DNA of 64,000 nucleotides from Guyanagaster necrorhizus. Its lineage: Eukaryota; Basidiomycota; Agaricomycetes; Agaricales; Physalacriaceae. The position numbers and the translations under genes are program-made. Under the pieces are notes generated by a model. That model was not told the origin of the DNA. It did no database searches and saw only the letters and a program-made list of their open reading frames with translations. This document shows positions 22,847 through 34,967 of the stretch, in pieces. The stretch's first letter is position 1; the number at the start of each line of letters is the position of its first letter. Where the stretch lies: the NCBI RefSeq assembly GCF_019112545.1, contig NW_025064914.1:67415-131414 (forward strand), read 5' to 3'.

Positions 22847-22937
22847 TGCCCCCATCCAGGATTGAACTAGAGACCTTCGCATGACTAACCATGTCAGATA
22901 GTACAAGTGCGACGCGCTACCACTACGCCATAAGGGC
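22847..22937 (-). tRNA. tRNA-Thr(UGU) with a 19-nt intron
   Basis: The minus strand folds as a full cloverleaf. Acceptor stem GCCCTTA pairs with TGGGGGC and the discriminator is A. The D arm is GCGTAGTGGTAGCGC, and the anticodon stem TCGCA/TGCGA pairs perfectly. The T arm is TCTAG-TTCAATC-CTGGA. Removing 19 nt after position 37 gives the seven-base loop CTTGTAA with anticodon TGT. G1:C72 and C2:G71 fit threonine identity. A run of five T follows the 3' end within 10 nt (pol III terminator). Confidence 0.85.
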
Positions 22938-23172
22938 TTGGTATCAGCTGATTATGAATCCTTAAGGAATCCTACTACCCGTCAATACCAGATTTCCTGT
23001 TTTCCTGTTTGCGTAGTACATATTCGTACGCGTATAGGTGTTGTGTACATGAAGATACTACAAAAAATTATTCTGATAACATGGTAAATTTTTGCAAAGC
23101 ATGTTGCCGAATTCTATCAGTTCGTCAGCCGTGACTTAGACATAAGTATATTGCGGGAGGAGTCTTACTCAC

Positions 23173-23562
23173 TTATGTCCTCGCAGCCAACACGAAAGCA
23201 AACAGCAATGCGACGAGCGTTGCCATGCAACCGGTGATGATGATGGCCACTGTACGCGCGACGGGGAATTTACCCTCCGTGAGAGCTGCCTGAACGGAGA
23301 AGAACCTCGACACGCCTGCGCCCAGTATCCCCAACGCCAAGAGGACTGTCGTGGCTCCGAGGGGTCTGGCGTATCCTTGCATGATAGCGCTCGTTGGGGA
23401 GAACGACGCGGTACGGGTTGCGATGGAGAACAGCTGTACGAGAGCGACGCCGGTAGAGGCTAGGACGAGGGAGGTTCTCACGTATGCGAGGAATGTCCTC
23501 TCGGAGGCTAGGTGGTCCCTTGCGACGGAGCCGTTGTTCTCCAATGTTAGGCTGAGACGCAT
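23173..23562 (-). CDS. DUF202 membrane protein, copy 2
   Basis: A single exon of 129 codons from the ATG at 23562; the frame is open upstream, but the family start (MRLSLTLENNGS) and the TATA box 56 bp upstream fix this start. It carries the DUF202 signature RDHLASERTFLAYVRTSL and three membrane segments, and is paralogous to 18231-18632. The two copies lie in the same orientation and enclose the dynamin gene and the tRNA, so the duplication is local but not simply tandem. Role unknown; possible relation to VTC-type membrane modules is family knowledge. Confidence 0.88.
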   Translation of the reverse strand: MRLSLTLENNGSVARDHLASERTFLAYVRTSLVLASTGVALVQLFSIATRTASFSPTSAIMQGYARPLGATTVLLALGILGAGVSRFFSVQAALTEGKFPVARTVAIIITGCMATLVALLFAFVLAART

Positions 23563-23617
23563 TTCTGTGCGTATTACGTCCACCCTCTCTCCTCCTCCTC
23601 CTCCCGTCTCCTGGGTA

Positions 23618-23625
23618 TTTTTATA
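23618..23625 (-). promoter_or_regulatory. TATA box of DUF202 copy 2
   Basis: TATAAAAA on the minus strand, 56 bp upstream of the ATG at 23562. Confidence 0.55.
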
Positions 23626-25001
23626 GTGTTGTCTATTCCAAATAATGGACCATATCTGCGGTCGTGGGATAGCGAGCTCAAAGTCTACCCGCAATAGGTA
23701 CCGCAATTAAGGAGGTGGCGTGAGGGACTTACGAAAACTTGATACCCCGCCGGGCGAAGTCCTGCGGTTCAAAGTCCTCAGTAAGAGACTTTGACATGGA
23801 TTAGAACGGAAGCAGATGCATTCAGACACGCAAATTGTTAACGTTGGAGACAAGTCTGCTTTCATTGTCTGCGGACTGTGTAGCTTTTGTCCGGAACGGA
23901 TCGCCGTGCATTCTCTCGGTTATAATTGAGTGAGTCATATACTTGACGTTAAAACCCAACAGCTTAGCGACTGGTAGACCTTTTAATCATCGCCGTCGCA
24001 TGGCCGTAAAGTTTCCGATGTATTCGTATTGCGCAAGATCACTCCGTTATATGGAATAGTCTGAATGGGCATATCAAGGGCGCCCTATCGTATTACCCGT
24101 TCCATCCTGTGATAGTATGCAGATAAGCCAGAAGTTTATAGGAAGAAGCTTAGATGAGTCAAACCGTATTCAAGCAACGTTGCAGGTAATGTATCAATGA
24201 AAGCTGGAATTACATTTCGTTGATTCTATCTGCGCATTGCGATCCGTTGAAGTTGAAGCCAAACCCTGGTCGTGAGTTAGAAAAGGCGGGAATCTCCTTT
24301 GTTTTTTTCCCTTCATATCGGCGGTGAGACGGGTTAATTGATTCCTGAAGGCGATCTGAGATAACAGAAACCGAGCGGATACCCTCGGTGATTGGTCCGT
24401 CTTCCTTTTTCCCAGAATTCGGGGACTGAAAAGTACATGTAGTAAGTCTAAGGGTTTGGGGGCCAATCTTCTAAATTTTTCAGGATATTGAAGGAGATAT
24501 TTTTGGTTATTATCCGTCTCAGAGTGTACTGGCAGAAAGAAATAAAGACATGACGCTTGAGTCGGAATCGGTGATAGTATCAGTGATCATAATGGCTCCG
24601 TAGTCAACCACCACGTGACTTCAACTCCAAGCAAGTCGAACTTGGTGACATCACCACCAACCTTCATCTGCGGGCTACATATATTTCAAGATTTACAGGT
24701 CTACTTCTTGCTTCTTGTCCTCCGAATATCTCCTACGTCAGTCCGAATCCAGTCTTAGGCTGACTCTCTAAATGTCCGGATGTCGCCGGTCATCTTTGTT
24801 TCATTCAGAACGATCTTGGTTCAGTCGTCCTGCACTGTTTTGTTCTTTGATCCACTCTTGGTCTGTCAATCAAATGTGAAACTAGTTCTCCCTGACTGTC
24901 TCGTTACTTTGACCGGTGGTATCACAAAAAAGTATAAAAGGCCTCAGTTCAGGGTGGGTCCATTCCCCCTTCTTGACTCAATTCAGACCCCCTGCACTGA
25001 C
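23626..25001. other. Intergenic, no gene recognised
   Basis: About 1.4 kb between divergent genes (DUF202 copy 2 on minus, Mug135-like on plus). A CACGTG E-box is at about 24612. Short frames in both directions show no family features. Confidence 0.4.
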
Positions 25002-25761
25002 ATGGCCCGCGCAGCCTTTCGGACACCTCAATCACGCCCGAGCACTCCCACTCCCAACTATGCCAACCATCGAAATGCCTTCAATTATGGACAGGAATTT
25101 AATTCCGGTTCTTACTTTTTTTTCTTTTGGTTTCAGCAGAAGGATAACCTCTTCTGTATGTAGTCTCAACAGGAATCGAACACCTTCTTGGAACCCCCAT
25201 CTATGAGCATAAACTTGGTCAGTCAGCGGAAAATGTGTTTTATGATGCAAACTGATTGGTTTATACTGCAGTGAACGCTAACTCATCTCGTCCACTATAT
25301 GAAAGGCGGGTGATCGAGCTGCGGCAGGACATGCTTGGCCTTCTAGAAACACAGACCCAGAAATTCTTAGCTAACATTGCCGATCTCACTCAAATGGTGC
25401 TTAAAGTGAGGTTTTAGCCAACTTTAACGGGAAGTGCGTCAGTTCACCGCCGATTGCAGAAAATTAACCATTATCGCATTGATGGACCAGCGACTCCCTT
25501 TGTGATAATGCCTTTCGCGGATGGGTCGATACCGAATAAACTTCCTGTAAGAAATTGAATTGCTTTTGTTGTGACTTTTGTTGACTAGTCTATGAATCTT
25601 CTCAGCATCTGCTTCCCCCTCTGACTAACCGACACATTATAAATCATCTCACTCCGGAACAGCTCGTTCGCTATTGCGTTGGTTATGGGATAGCCCACGA
25701 CCCCAGAAACGTAGACCTCATGCTCGTCGACTTGAAGGCGTATATAGGCTGCAAGGCTTGA
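25002..25761 (+). CDS. Mug135-like protein
   Basis: Five exons: 25002-25107, 25173-25217, 25272-25405, 25460-25546 and 25606-25761 (175 aa, frame closed). The N-terminus is polar; a central helical segment (ERRVIELRQDMLGLLETQTQ) precedes the conserved C-terminal block, which has FVIMPFADGSIPNKLP, LPPLTNRHIINHLTPEQL and CVGYG, and ends in AYIGCKA. This order (PF-DG, LP-L, L-EQ, Y--GYG, IGC) is that of the Mug135-like C-terminal domain found in Schizosaccharomyces meiotic genes and many Agaricomycetes. Function is unknown in these fungi. All introns are short (54-65 nt). Confidence 0.75.
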
Positions 25762-28700
25762 AGCTGAACGTCAGTGAAAGGAGTATCTGAGGGAGGGCTT
25801 ACATATTGCTGTGACGCACGGTCTATTATTATTCGGCTTGCATATCATCTGTGGACAGATAGTAGAAATGAGTGTGACTCCTTGGGCAGTTTAAGACTTT
25901 GTAGAACGATATGAATACGTGCATGGAAGCAATAAATATCGAAAACCTACCGGTCTCTCTTGCTCAGACGCGGGGACCTATTTAGCATCCTTTGCATCAG
26001 CAAATTTGGTAGAGAGTATAATTACCCACCAGCGGCAGCACCTGCACTGATAAAGAGCCCCCAACTTGTATGGTATTGTCCATCTGATGAGCCGAATTTT
26101 GGTACGGTTGACTCAGAGCGGACGCATAGCAGTCCTAGTGACGTTGAAGGTTTTTGAATACAAATTGAATGCTGGTCTTATGGCATCACAGCAGTGGACT
26201 CTTGATTTGCTGGAATATAATGTATGTTGAGAAAGCTGTGCAATAGACGTGTCAAACGGGTCGATTTCCGTGTTATAGGGGTATGGGTATATCGCGTGAT
26301 GGAGGTTAGGTGGAGGATGCACACCCAACCTGTTGGCCTGCGAGAATGTGCCGAAATCAGTAATGGGCTATAATAAGAGATGGGAAATCATCGTACGTTT
26401 TGCTTGGTACCCTGGGTGAGGATAGAATCGTAGTAGTAATAAGACATTTCAAGGAGAGAATGATGTGGAATAAACGTGAATGACCTCTCGCCTTTATAAC
26501 AAGCACCTGGAAGTTTTTGACAGGTTGTCTTGAACAAAGACTAAAGGCGGCTGAAAAGACATAGAGCTTTGTGAGCAAAGATATGGTACATATTTTATTG
26601 CTATTTTGTAAAATGATGAGATTCTCAAAAAAGAAAAAAAATTGCGACCGTCCGATCTCAGCCATGTCCCTACTTGTTCATGCATATGGCGCGCTTGAAA
26701 TAATCACAGTATTGCATGCTATCGGTAGAAAAAATGTTTAAATGCTATCCATCCTTACAGACCTTGTTCCGTTTTTGGTGAACTCGGTCGCTGCCGGGTT
26801 CCTACTCTCTTCGTACTCACGTAGTGGTCAAGACTAACTGGACGTGTGTGTACGCAAACATAATTATCGAGAGTGAAAACGATATATTCCTGGGCACATG
26901 AGCCTCGACTACAGACTCGACCGAAACCAGACGGATAGTAGCTTGAGTGGGATAGAAAACGAAGCAGATATATAATAACTGATTTTTCATCTACACGCCT
27001 GCCTAATCAGCATATGGAAAATGCGACGAAGAAAGGAACAGAGAACTTAAAAAAGATGCAGCGCCTCGGTATAAAAATGCAGATAATAGAAGCACGACGA
27101 CTGAAAGGGTTTCAAAGGTAATCTAGGTTTTATTGCCAGTATACAGACTAAGGAAAGCGCCGGAGAGAAAAAACTGACCATTGGTCTATTCTTGTGATAC
27201 GATGATGGTTATCGTTAGAAAGGAAGACACCTTCGGTCAGCCACGCGCTCTAAAATGCTCGGATTACCACCAGTCATCCGTAGATTATTTATTGACGGCC
27301 TCCGCATCGTCTCAACGGCTCTAGTCCATTTTTCTCCAGCTATGCAGAGTGCTAAGCCAACCCACTGGCGCTGAGGCGAAGGGTGCATATACGATTCAAA
27401 AAAGATGTCTATAGATAGATGATCAATCCAAGAGCATACTGTGTTAGATAAAGAAGCGCAACAGACCTGTTGTCCGCTCGTCATCGCATTCTCTGGTACT
27501 CATTATATCAGACAAAACTAGTCCGAGCTATGAGGTTCGGAGGTCGCATGCGTGAAGACAGACGATTCTTCTCTTTTCTATTTTCGCTACGAGCAGGATC
27601 AATAATGAGACGTTGCCTTTGAACTGCCCCAAAAGCACGTACATAAATCTCCAGATATACCGTATTTATGTCCTAAATCTGACATAATATCCTTCGCCTT
27701 GGTCCATATAGGTACTGAGCGCCTGGAGATAGGAATTTCTGAGCGTGGTGCAGACAGGAAGCGGTCGTCTGTTGCTGTGGAATAAACTCTTGGAAAGAAT
27801 GTAAAGAGCGAGAGCGTCCTTGCCCACGGCTCCGTAGTTGCTCCATGATTATTTGCTAGCGAAAATAGCCGCGATCTCTACCATGCGTCTTCATCAACGG
27901 AGAAAATCCTTTCGCATTGTACATATCAAGGCCGCTGCCGACGAAAAGATGTTGGTGACATGGTGGGAGTAGCAAATAGAGCAAGACGCAGGACACCGAT
28001 CACCGTTACGTACTGCCTCTGATCACGACCACGACCATGAAATCAATCGGCTTTTCACCCACCATTCGACTTCAATGACACTGCTACGAGCAAGGAAGGA
28101 TGCGGGGATAGAAACCGAAAATTTGGTGGTCCTAGCTACCTTTGTATCCTACGGCTAGCGCGAACAATGCCCAGGTCCCTATATGCGCGGAAGTGGGCAT
28201 CTCCTCCTCCTGTCTTTTCCGGGATGTCATCGGGTTTCCAGAATGGGCTTTGGCGAGCATCGAGGACTGTCCTGTCGAACAAATGGGTCGCAGTAACAAT
28301 TGGAAAAGAGTAGGAAGGAATAGTTGCGACAGGCTGGCATTACGGGCGACAGAGGCTACAGTGAGGAGTGCTCGGTGCGTATCGCTTAATACGATGTGGA
28401 TAACGCACGCTGATATCGTCCTACATTCTTAGCACGTTTGGCTGATTGGGCTTCAATGCCTCCTTCTTCGACCATTGGCTGTCACCGATTCTCTATCAAT
28501 GACAATTGTTTACGAAAAATTTCCATGTCCTGACCGGAATGTACTGCCCTTTGCAGGGCAATGATTTCTCCAGTCACTCTACGCCATCATTATCCTTGGT
28601 GGTCATGTGCTGGGCCGAGCCTCCGACTGTTGACGCGTCTTCCGGAGGTGGACATGGGAGATCATGATTGGTTAACACTCTTTTTCGCGGACATGGGCCA

Positions 28701-28975
28701 AACGGTTGACTCCGGCCAATAGTTGGTGAGTGTCATCTTCGTTTCCTCAACGAACGAGGAGCTGATTAGTTTTCAAGGGGTAGCGCCTCACATCAGCCTG
28801 GTATAGTCGCTCGCCTCTAGGTAGGGCTGACATCCCCGACCATCCCGTTGGTAACGCATATCGTTCTTCACTAAGCTGAAGGACGTGTCATATCATGGTG
28901 GAGTTTTCGTGTCCAAAGGAATCTCCAATCGTACATGTCATGAACTCAACTCAAGGCAGTCCCGAGACCTTGTGA
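25762..28975. other. Gene-poor region, nothing recognised
   Basis: About 3.2 kb. Many short frames occur on both strands (for example 27484-27215 minus and 28142-28432 plus) without recognisable motifs, conserved splice patterns or RNA folds. Base composition is even, and no simple repeats stand out. Likely decayed or non-coding accessory DNA. Confidence 0.5.
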
Positions 28976-29420
28976 TAAAAATAAAGCTGTCGAATCATCA
29001 GGATGGACCCTTGTCGGACTAGGCGGTTTCGTTTCACGCTTCAATGCTGTCAAAATGGACCTAGCTGGTCTTTTAACTTTACCAACCGATACCTTTGGAG
29101 AGCAGTCATGCGACGTCGATTTCCCGGACCTATTTCCTACGCCCCCCCCCCCCTCTAATGGCAATAATGCTCTCTCGGGCCGAAGAACAAAGGCTGTTCC
29201 AACGTGAGTGCCATAGTACCATTCTCGTGAATTATGATCTTGATGTCCTTTAGGTAATCCTTGGAGAGAGGTGTTTGCTATTGGCCTGTCGAACGGGTTC
29301 CATTGCAAGGACCTGGTGATGGCGCTTGTCGCAGATGATCCTACATTGTTGCTGTGTTACGTGGAAAGATGGTTGAAGATTTTTGCGGGAGAAATAATTC
29401 TGGATCATGCTTCAGGTTAG
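28976..29420 (+). pseudogene. Truncated, decayed S28 serine carboxypeptidase
   Basis: This is a relic of the 3' third of a gene like the intact one at 31535-33829. Around 29000-29060 the translation GLGGFVSRFNAVKMDL matches GQGGIVSRLNTWQYDL of the intact protein. About 29110-29140 gives CDVDFPDLFPTPPPP, matching the Cys-to-FPDAFSTAPLP segment. A frame change occurs at the C-run near 29143-29152. A 50-nt intron (29204-29253) sits where the intact gene has its last intron, and the last exon reads NPWREVFAIGLSNGFHCKDL to the stop at 29420. The catalytic-His region (GFHC) is recognisable, but the nucleophile half of the gene is absent. Confidence 0.75.
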
Positions 29421-29849
29421 CGAATAATCCGCGATCTCTGTTTCTCCGTACTAAGCAATTTCCTGCTGTCCAGATCCTCGTAGGTTCACTGAAAACAGAC
29501 CATGGATGTTCCACTGCGGTCTTCCGTGTGTTATTCGGGAGGGCATTCGTTAACTAGAAGGAAAAGTGCTCTTCTCTCCTAAGCATCGGGTCGCGCATCC
29601 ATGTTATCTGCTGCCGGCCGAAATTAAATCTCGACAACTTTGATTTACAGTCGCTTTATAGACCATCATCCCCACGTACTTTCATCGCCGTTCTCAGTCC
29701 TCCTTGCTCTCCAGCCAACCACCGGCCACCGCTATTCGAACGAAAGTAAGCAGAACTTCGGGGTAGCTTGCACTCATAGCTGACCAGCGTGGTACATCCA
29801 CAGTCTGCAATCATACAAGTCCCGATACGATGGCCAATAATACCATAGG
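29421..29849. other. Intergenic between two relics
   Basis: About 430 bp with no recognisable gene. Confidence 0.35.
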
Positions 29850-30720
29850 CTAGTGATTTCGGCCACATCTGTGCGATCCAACGTGGCGACGATGACGACG
29901 GTATGCCGATGGCACTTCACGTATCGCAAGCCTGTCACAGGTGGCGAGAAATCACATTGTCCAATCGCATCTTATGGACGACGTTCACTTTGGGGTCTCT
30001 CAGACGAACAAAAACCCGTTTCCCTTCTCCAACTTTACTTGACGTGGTCCGGCCTGTCGTACTCGCAGGGTCTTTTATCCTGGCCGGAGCTGATGCCTAC
30101 AAGCGCTTTCTCCTGCCTTTTTGCTGAGGCGTTCCGCTGTCCCAACCTTATTTCCCTCACACTCAAAGATACATACGCCTCCGGTAACACCCCCCCCCTC
30201 TCGTAACATTCCTCAGCACAGTCAATCCTCCTAACCTTCGCAAACTCGAGCTCGGAAATATCATCTTCTCCGATCCTGCGATTTCCGAGATTTTGACTTT
30301 GGTCCCTCTCCTCCGAGAACTGTCGTGTCCTTTATCCGCGAGCAGATATCGTCTTTCCCAGACTTGGAACTTCCGCGGGGAGTTGTCCCACAGCTGGCTG
30401 TTGTCAAATTAGCCTTCTGGTACAGGCCGGATATGGATGCTCTGGCATTTTGCATAGGTCGGTCTTGACTCGATGACTGTAACCTACCCTGCTCATCCCG
30501 GTGATATGGGACTATTACATAACACTTGGTTACGAGAGGAGGCTGGGGAGCAGTACAGTTTCAAATGGATCGATGATGGTCCTCTGAGCACTCGCATTCT
30601 CAGGAAACCTTATGTCGTGCCTGCCTCTGCCGTGGTTGAGATTCTCCTTGATGAAGCGAGCTTGGAGGACGTCGTCAGCATGGAAGGACTAGGAGGTTTC
30701 TCGGTAATCCCTTCATAGAA
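29850..30720 (+). pseudogene. Decayed F-box/LRR-like protein gene
   Basis: Plus-strand translation begins with the region typical of the end of an F-box domain (VSQACHRWREITLSN, then ILWTTFTLGS), then changes frame into EQKPVSLLQLYLTWSGLS and FRCPNLISLTLKDTYASG. After a C9 run at about 30189-30198 it changes frame again into VTFLSTVNPPNLRKLELGN and SEILTLVPLLRELSCP, and later into 30473-30718. The order matches basidiomycete F-box/leucine-rich proteins, but at least two frame changes and a stop at about 30409 interrupt it. Some breaks could be unseen introns, so a living gene with complex splicing is a lesser possibility. Confidence 0.45.
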
Positions 30721-31534
30721 TGGCCAACTTCTTTACGGGTGTTTGGATTTCTTTCAATGATAGGTGGGGATAGCATGGCAAGGATATATGTTCGTGAATT
30801 CCGCTGCTTTTCCCTCTATCATCTCCGACTTTAGATTCCTGATATCTTTCATCTCGCCGTTCTTCTTGTTACATTTTATGGACTACAGCCTTAACGACGT
30901 CGGGGTCACTGCCTTAAGCTTTCTTACCGAGCAACCGTGTTCAATGTTCCTGAATACCATGGCCAGTGCGAACTGCTGTGATTGTTCTCCCGGTCATCGA
31001 AACGGGGGATGAAGGCTGTACAATGTGCCTGTCATGACTTTCCCCAGTCTGGTATCTGAAATATTATAGGATTTATATTTTTGGAATCGATGCCCTGCTT
31101 TACCTTATTATCGATGGAATTACAGGGGGAGAGTGTCCAAATAGTGAGGACACGTCACGACGAAGCCCCGCGATTGAACCCCATCAATGTGCGTGGACGG
31201 AATACGGGACCTCCTGCTACGTCTATCTGTGTCCATGTTCCAACGGGACGACTGGTACGTGTCCTTTCTTACTCAGGCTGATACCAGGAGGTACACGTCG
31301 CTTACTTGTCATTCATCTAGATATCCTCAAGGCGACATTTTTCCGAGACCTCAGGAGTCCTGCCATCTCGCCCTCTTCTCCCCATCACAGTACCTGGATC
31401 GAAGTTATCTGAATAGTCCTCTCATGTGCTTCCCCCCCGCTTTCTACACGACGTATCTGCGAATATTTTCCGCGTACGGACCGGCATGACTTACTCTTAA
31501 GTACAAGTCGCATCTCCGAGAGTAGTCCGACGCA
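30721..31534. other. Intergenic, no gene recognised
   Basis: About 0.8 kb between the F-box relic and the S28 peptidase. Overlapping plus-strand frames (30764-31489) lack family features. A C-run lies at 31434-31439. Confidence 0.4.
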
Positions 31535-33829
31535 ATGCTAGTCCAGCCATTCCTTGCTCTCGTTGTCTTCAGCAGCTGTGTAGTAGTCTTCGGCGGTCGG
31601 ATTCCTGCTTTCCGACGCCCCAAACCACCGGGGATACCAAAGGTGGCAGTGGGCGACCTCGAAGTAGTAGCAGCCAATGCTCGACTGCGCGCACGCGATC
31701 TGCCACCGTACGACACGATATATTACTTTGACCAGCTCATCGACCACGATGATCCGTCCATGGGGACATTCCAGCAGAGATACTGGCACTCTGCTGAGTT
31801 CTATGAAGCAGGTTTACACAAATGTCGTCTTACGTGGGTTCTCCCACTGACATATATATATATATCCCAGGAGGTCCGATAATTCTCATGAATGCTGGCG
31901 AGGTCGACGCGAGCAGTGAGAAAAATCCCCATACTTCCACAAGCTGTGTCTGAATGTCTGCCATAGGTTATTACGGCTACGTGACAAACAGCACCATCAA
32001 TGGCGTTGTTGCGCAACAGTTCGGAGGTGCAGCTATAGTTCTCGAACATCGCTATTTTGGCGAGAGCAATCCTTTCCCGAACCTGGACGTGGACAGTCTC
32101 GAGTATCTAACGATAGCACAAACCATCGAAGACCATGTCTACTTTGCCCAGAATGTCGTCCTTCCGCAGGACAATGGTGATAGTGTAGGTCCAGATAAGG
32201 CGCCGTGGATCCTGATGGGTGGAAGTTACCCAGGTTGGTATCGTAGCAATCTGAAGATAACTGAGATCTCCTGACGTATCGTTCGTAGGTGGTTTAGTGA
32301 GCTGGACGATGGCCGCGTCAGTTGTTCCGCAGTGGTTCAAAGACCGTCAGCAGCACTGACAATTCTGTGGATCAGACATCCCGACATATTCTGGATTGGC
32401 TACGCCTCATCAGCAGTCGTGCAAATTCAGCTGTCCGCAGGCTTTGATTGATCTTCCTATTCGACCCAAGCTGACAGAGACTTTGCAGAGACTTCTGGCA
32501 ATACTACGAGCCTATCCGTGAGAACATGCCGATGAATTGTTCCGCCGACGTCGAAGCCGTTATCGCCTACGTCGACGGGGTCTTCACTAGCAATGATACC
32601 CAGACCCAAAGTAGCATCCAAAGAATGTTTGGGTTTACGTCTAACTTGGAGGTGGCTCAAGCTTGTGGGTACTTACTTACTTCTTCATACTCCATCCATT
32701 CTTTTTTTTTTCTAACTCTGATCGTTACCTTCAGTGAGATGGGATTTGTGGACGTGGCAGGATCTGCAGCCAAACACGGGTCCTGGTGCAGCCTTCTACC
32801 AATTCTGTGATGCGCTGGAGGTGAAGGATGGTGTGTCGGCGCCCGAGAGTGGATGGGGAGTGGACAATGCGCTATCGGCATGGGCGAATTGGTTTGCCGT
32901 AAACTATGAAGCTGAAACTGGTGGGTGAAGGGGCTTCATTCATCTCTAGGCCGCTTTGCAGATGCTCCTTATTTAGATTGTGCTTCCCTTGGCGTGTAAG
33001 ATGCCTCTGAGGCGCCTGTCCTCTCGAGCTGATTGATCTCTGGGAATATTCTTGTAGGTGTCCTGGTTCCTTGCCACCGAAGCCTGCAGCTGTGCCCGAC
33101 AAACCAGCCATTCATAAGGAGCTCGAAGCTAGAGTCGATTACCCTGTCGATGATGCAACCCGTTCTTGGTCCTGGTTGGAGTGCATAATCTTCATGACGA
33201 TAATCGAGTATACCTGATGCTAACATTTTAAACTGCAGATGTAATGAAATTGAAGAATCACTGGTGAGTTTCTCAGACAACCTCATGATGCAAACTGATA
33301 AATCTTTATAGGACGGACCGCCTATTGGACAGGGAGGTATCGTTTCGCGACTAAACACGTGGCAATACGATCTGGTTAGCCCTCGGACTAGTGATTGCAC
33401 GATGATGTAGTTGACATGCGCTTGGACCTCTCTCTCCAGGAAGGCTGCGTAACCACTTTTCCCGACGCATTCTCTACCGCTCCGCTCCCCGACGGCGAGT
33501 GTATCAACACCCTGTACGGCGGGTGGGGTGTCAAAAACACAAGGCTGTTCTTTGCGAATGGCAAACGTGGGTTGCTGGAGATCCACGATGCATCTCCTCC
33601 TTTTTGCTGACGGATGTTCCCATTAGGCGACCCGTGGAGAGAGTCAACCGTGTCTGCCGTGAATAGCACGGCGGTGAGCACGGACGACCAACCTATCGGC
33701 CTCTCGGACGGGTTCCATTGTAGTGATTTGGTGATGGCGCTTGCGGCGCCTGACGACACGGTCGTTGCGGTGCAAAATTCGTTCTTGGCCTACGTCGGGA
33801 AGTGGTTACCAGGATTTGTCGCGCAGTAG
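31535..33829 (+). CDS. Secreted serine carboxypeptidase, family S28
   Basis: Twelve exons, starting at 31535 and ending at 33829, with boundaries at 31811/31871, 31915/31967, 32233/32289, 32316/32376, 32432/32489, 32664/32735, 32924/33058, 33180/33239, 33263/33312, 33374/33440 and 33566/33627; the frame closes at 526 aa. A signal peptide (MLVQPFLALVVFSSCVVVFG) starts the protein. S28 landmarks are FDQLIDHDDPSMGTFQQRYW, GPIILMNAGE, VLEHRYFGES, the nucleophile Ser in MGGSYPGG, DPWRE (Asp) and GFHCSDL (His). It likely cleaves Pro-Xaa bonds near termini in the secretory or extracellular space. The donor at 32433 (GTCCGC) is weak. A decayed relative lies 2.1 kb upstream. Confidence 0.9.
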
Positions 33830-34667
33830 ATTTTGGAAAGCATGACGAGTGACGGAAGGGGGGTTGATAAAAGTACATCCACTGGTATAGATATCCGACC
33901 CCTGGACGGACCCCCAGGTCAAGATATAATATTTTTCCCAAGACCCAACTGCGCGAGATAGCCCAGGGGCTAGCATGTCCCCAGATCCTGAAAGGCGATC
34001 GAGACTGTATAGAGATGTCGAATTCAGTGCCTTTCGAGAAATTGATGTCGTGTTTAGTGTGAGTTGTGTTTTTTTGATCATTGGCAGTGATTGCTTCTCA
34101 GTTTACATTCTCAGACAAATGAGTACCTCCCGCAGCACGTTCATATCCTGATAGATTGTCGCCACATCAAGAGTCAGAAGGTTCAAGTTGGACCGACGTG
34201 CTATAACTTGGCTTATGCTGTTTCAGAGGGATACCAGGAGATCTTACAGGCATTATAGCTGTCTCTCTCTTTATTCTGTTCACCGACCATGACTGTGTCG
34301 CAGAGAGAGGAACGAAACATATCGCCTGAGAGGCCGGCGACGATTGCACTTCGATTGCCGGTCGTATCTAACATGTCTCACATGCGCTTGCTGTCTCTCC
34401 ATTCTACCGGACGCAACAAGAGGATTTGGGAGGCAGAGGTGGTTCTCATCCACACCCATTTTTGTGATGCAAAAAATCGGAAGGATCGCCAAGTATATAT
34501 ATGTACATGTTAGATGAACATTTTTTTTTTGTCAACTATTGCCTGTTTCCGGTCGTAGAACCGCTCAAATAAGAATAAGTTATAAACTTTCAGTCCGAGT
34601 TTTCTCGCGTGGTGGCGTGCCCTATTAGGTGTTGCCTTCCTTTTTTGTGCCTAACACTTTACCCACC
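33830..34667. other. Intergenic, no gene recognised
   Basis: About 0.8 kb. A T-run at 34521-34530 and a TTATAAACTT motif near 34579 upstream of the next ATG are the only features noted. Confidence 0.4.
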
Positions 34668-34967
34668 ATGACTGACGACAGGTATGCCATGAAAACGCTC
34701 GACAATGACGGTATCCACCGGACGCTGCTCGGCGGCGACGATGACGACGACGAAGATGGGGAGAATGAGACTCTCATTCAGCAGCAGCCAGTGCCATCAG
34801 ATCCGCGGTTCGACCGACCAATTCCATCACCGTTCGTTCGCGCAGGGCTGCTGCTATTCGTCGCCTTTTTGTTCTGGTTGGCGTTTTCACTACGAAAGGT
34901 TGTGTGGGAGGGTAAATCTACAGAAAAGTATGACTTGGGATCTGTCATGGTCGTGCACCGTGGCTGA
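34668..34967 (+). CDS. Small single-pass membrane protein
   Basis: The ATG at 34668 opens a frame of 99 codons. It has a polar N-terminus with an acidic run (DDDDDEDGENE), a short Pro-rich linker (PSDPRFDRPIPSPF) and one transmembrane helix (AGLLLFVAFLFWLAFSL) followed by basic residues. This layout occurs in a family of small Agaricomycete proteins whose tail continues after an intron. A possible donor (GTATGA at about 34929) and acceptor (CAG at 34982) exist, but splicing them gives only a few more residues, so the 3' end is uncertain. No function assigned. Confidence 0.5.
   Translation: MTDDRYAMKTLDNDGIHRTLLGGDDDDDEDGENETLIQQQPVPSDPRFDRPIPSPFVRAGLLLFVAFLFWLAFSLRKVVWEGKSTEKYDLGSVMVVHRG

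Noticed and set aside
22718..22906. Minus-strand 62-codon frame
   Set aside because: It runs through the tRNA-Thr gene.
18231..23562. Dynamin plus DUF202 as an antiviral or defence module
   Set aside because: Mx-like architecture alone does not show defence; no sensor, nuclease or toxin-like partner is present, and duplication explains the layout.
28946..29308. Minus-strand 120-codon frame
   Set aside because: Antisense of the S28 relic, which explains the sequence better through homology to the intact gene.
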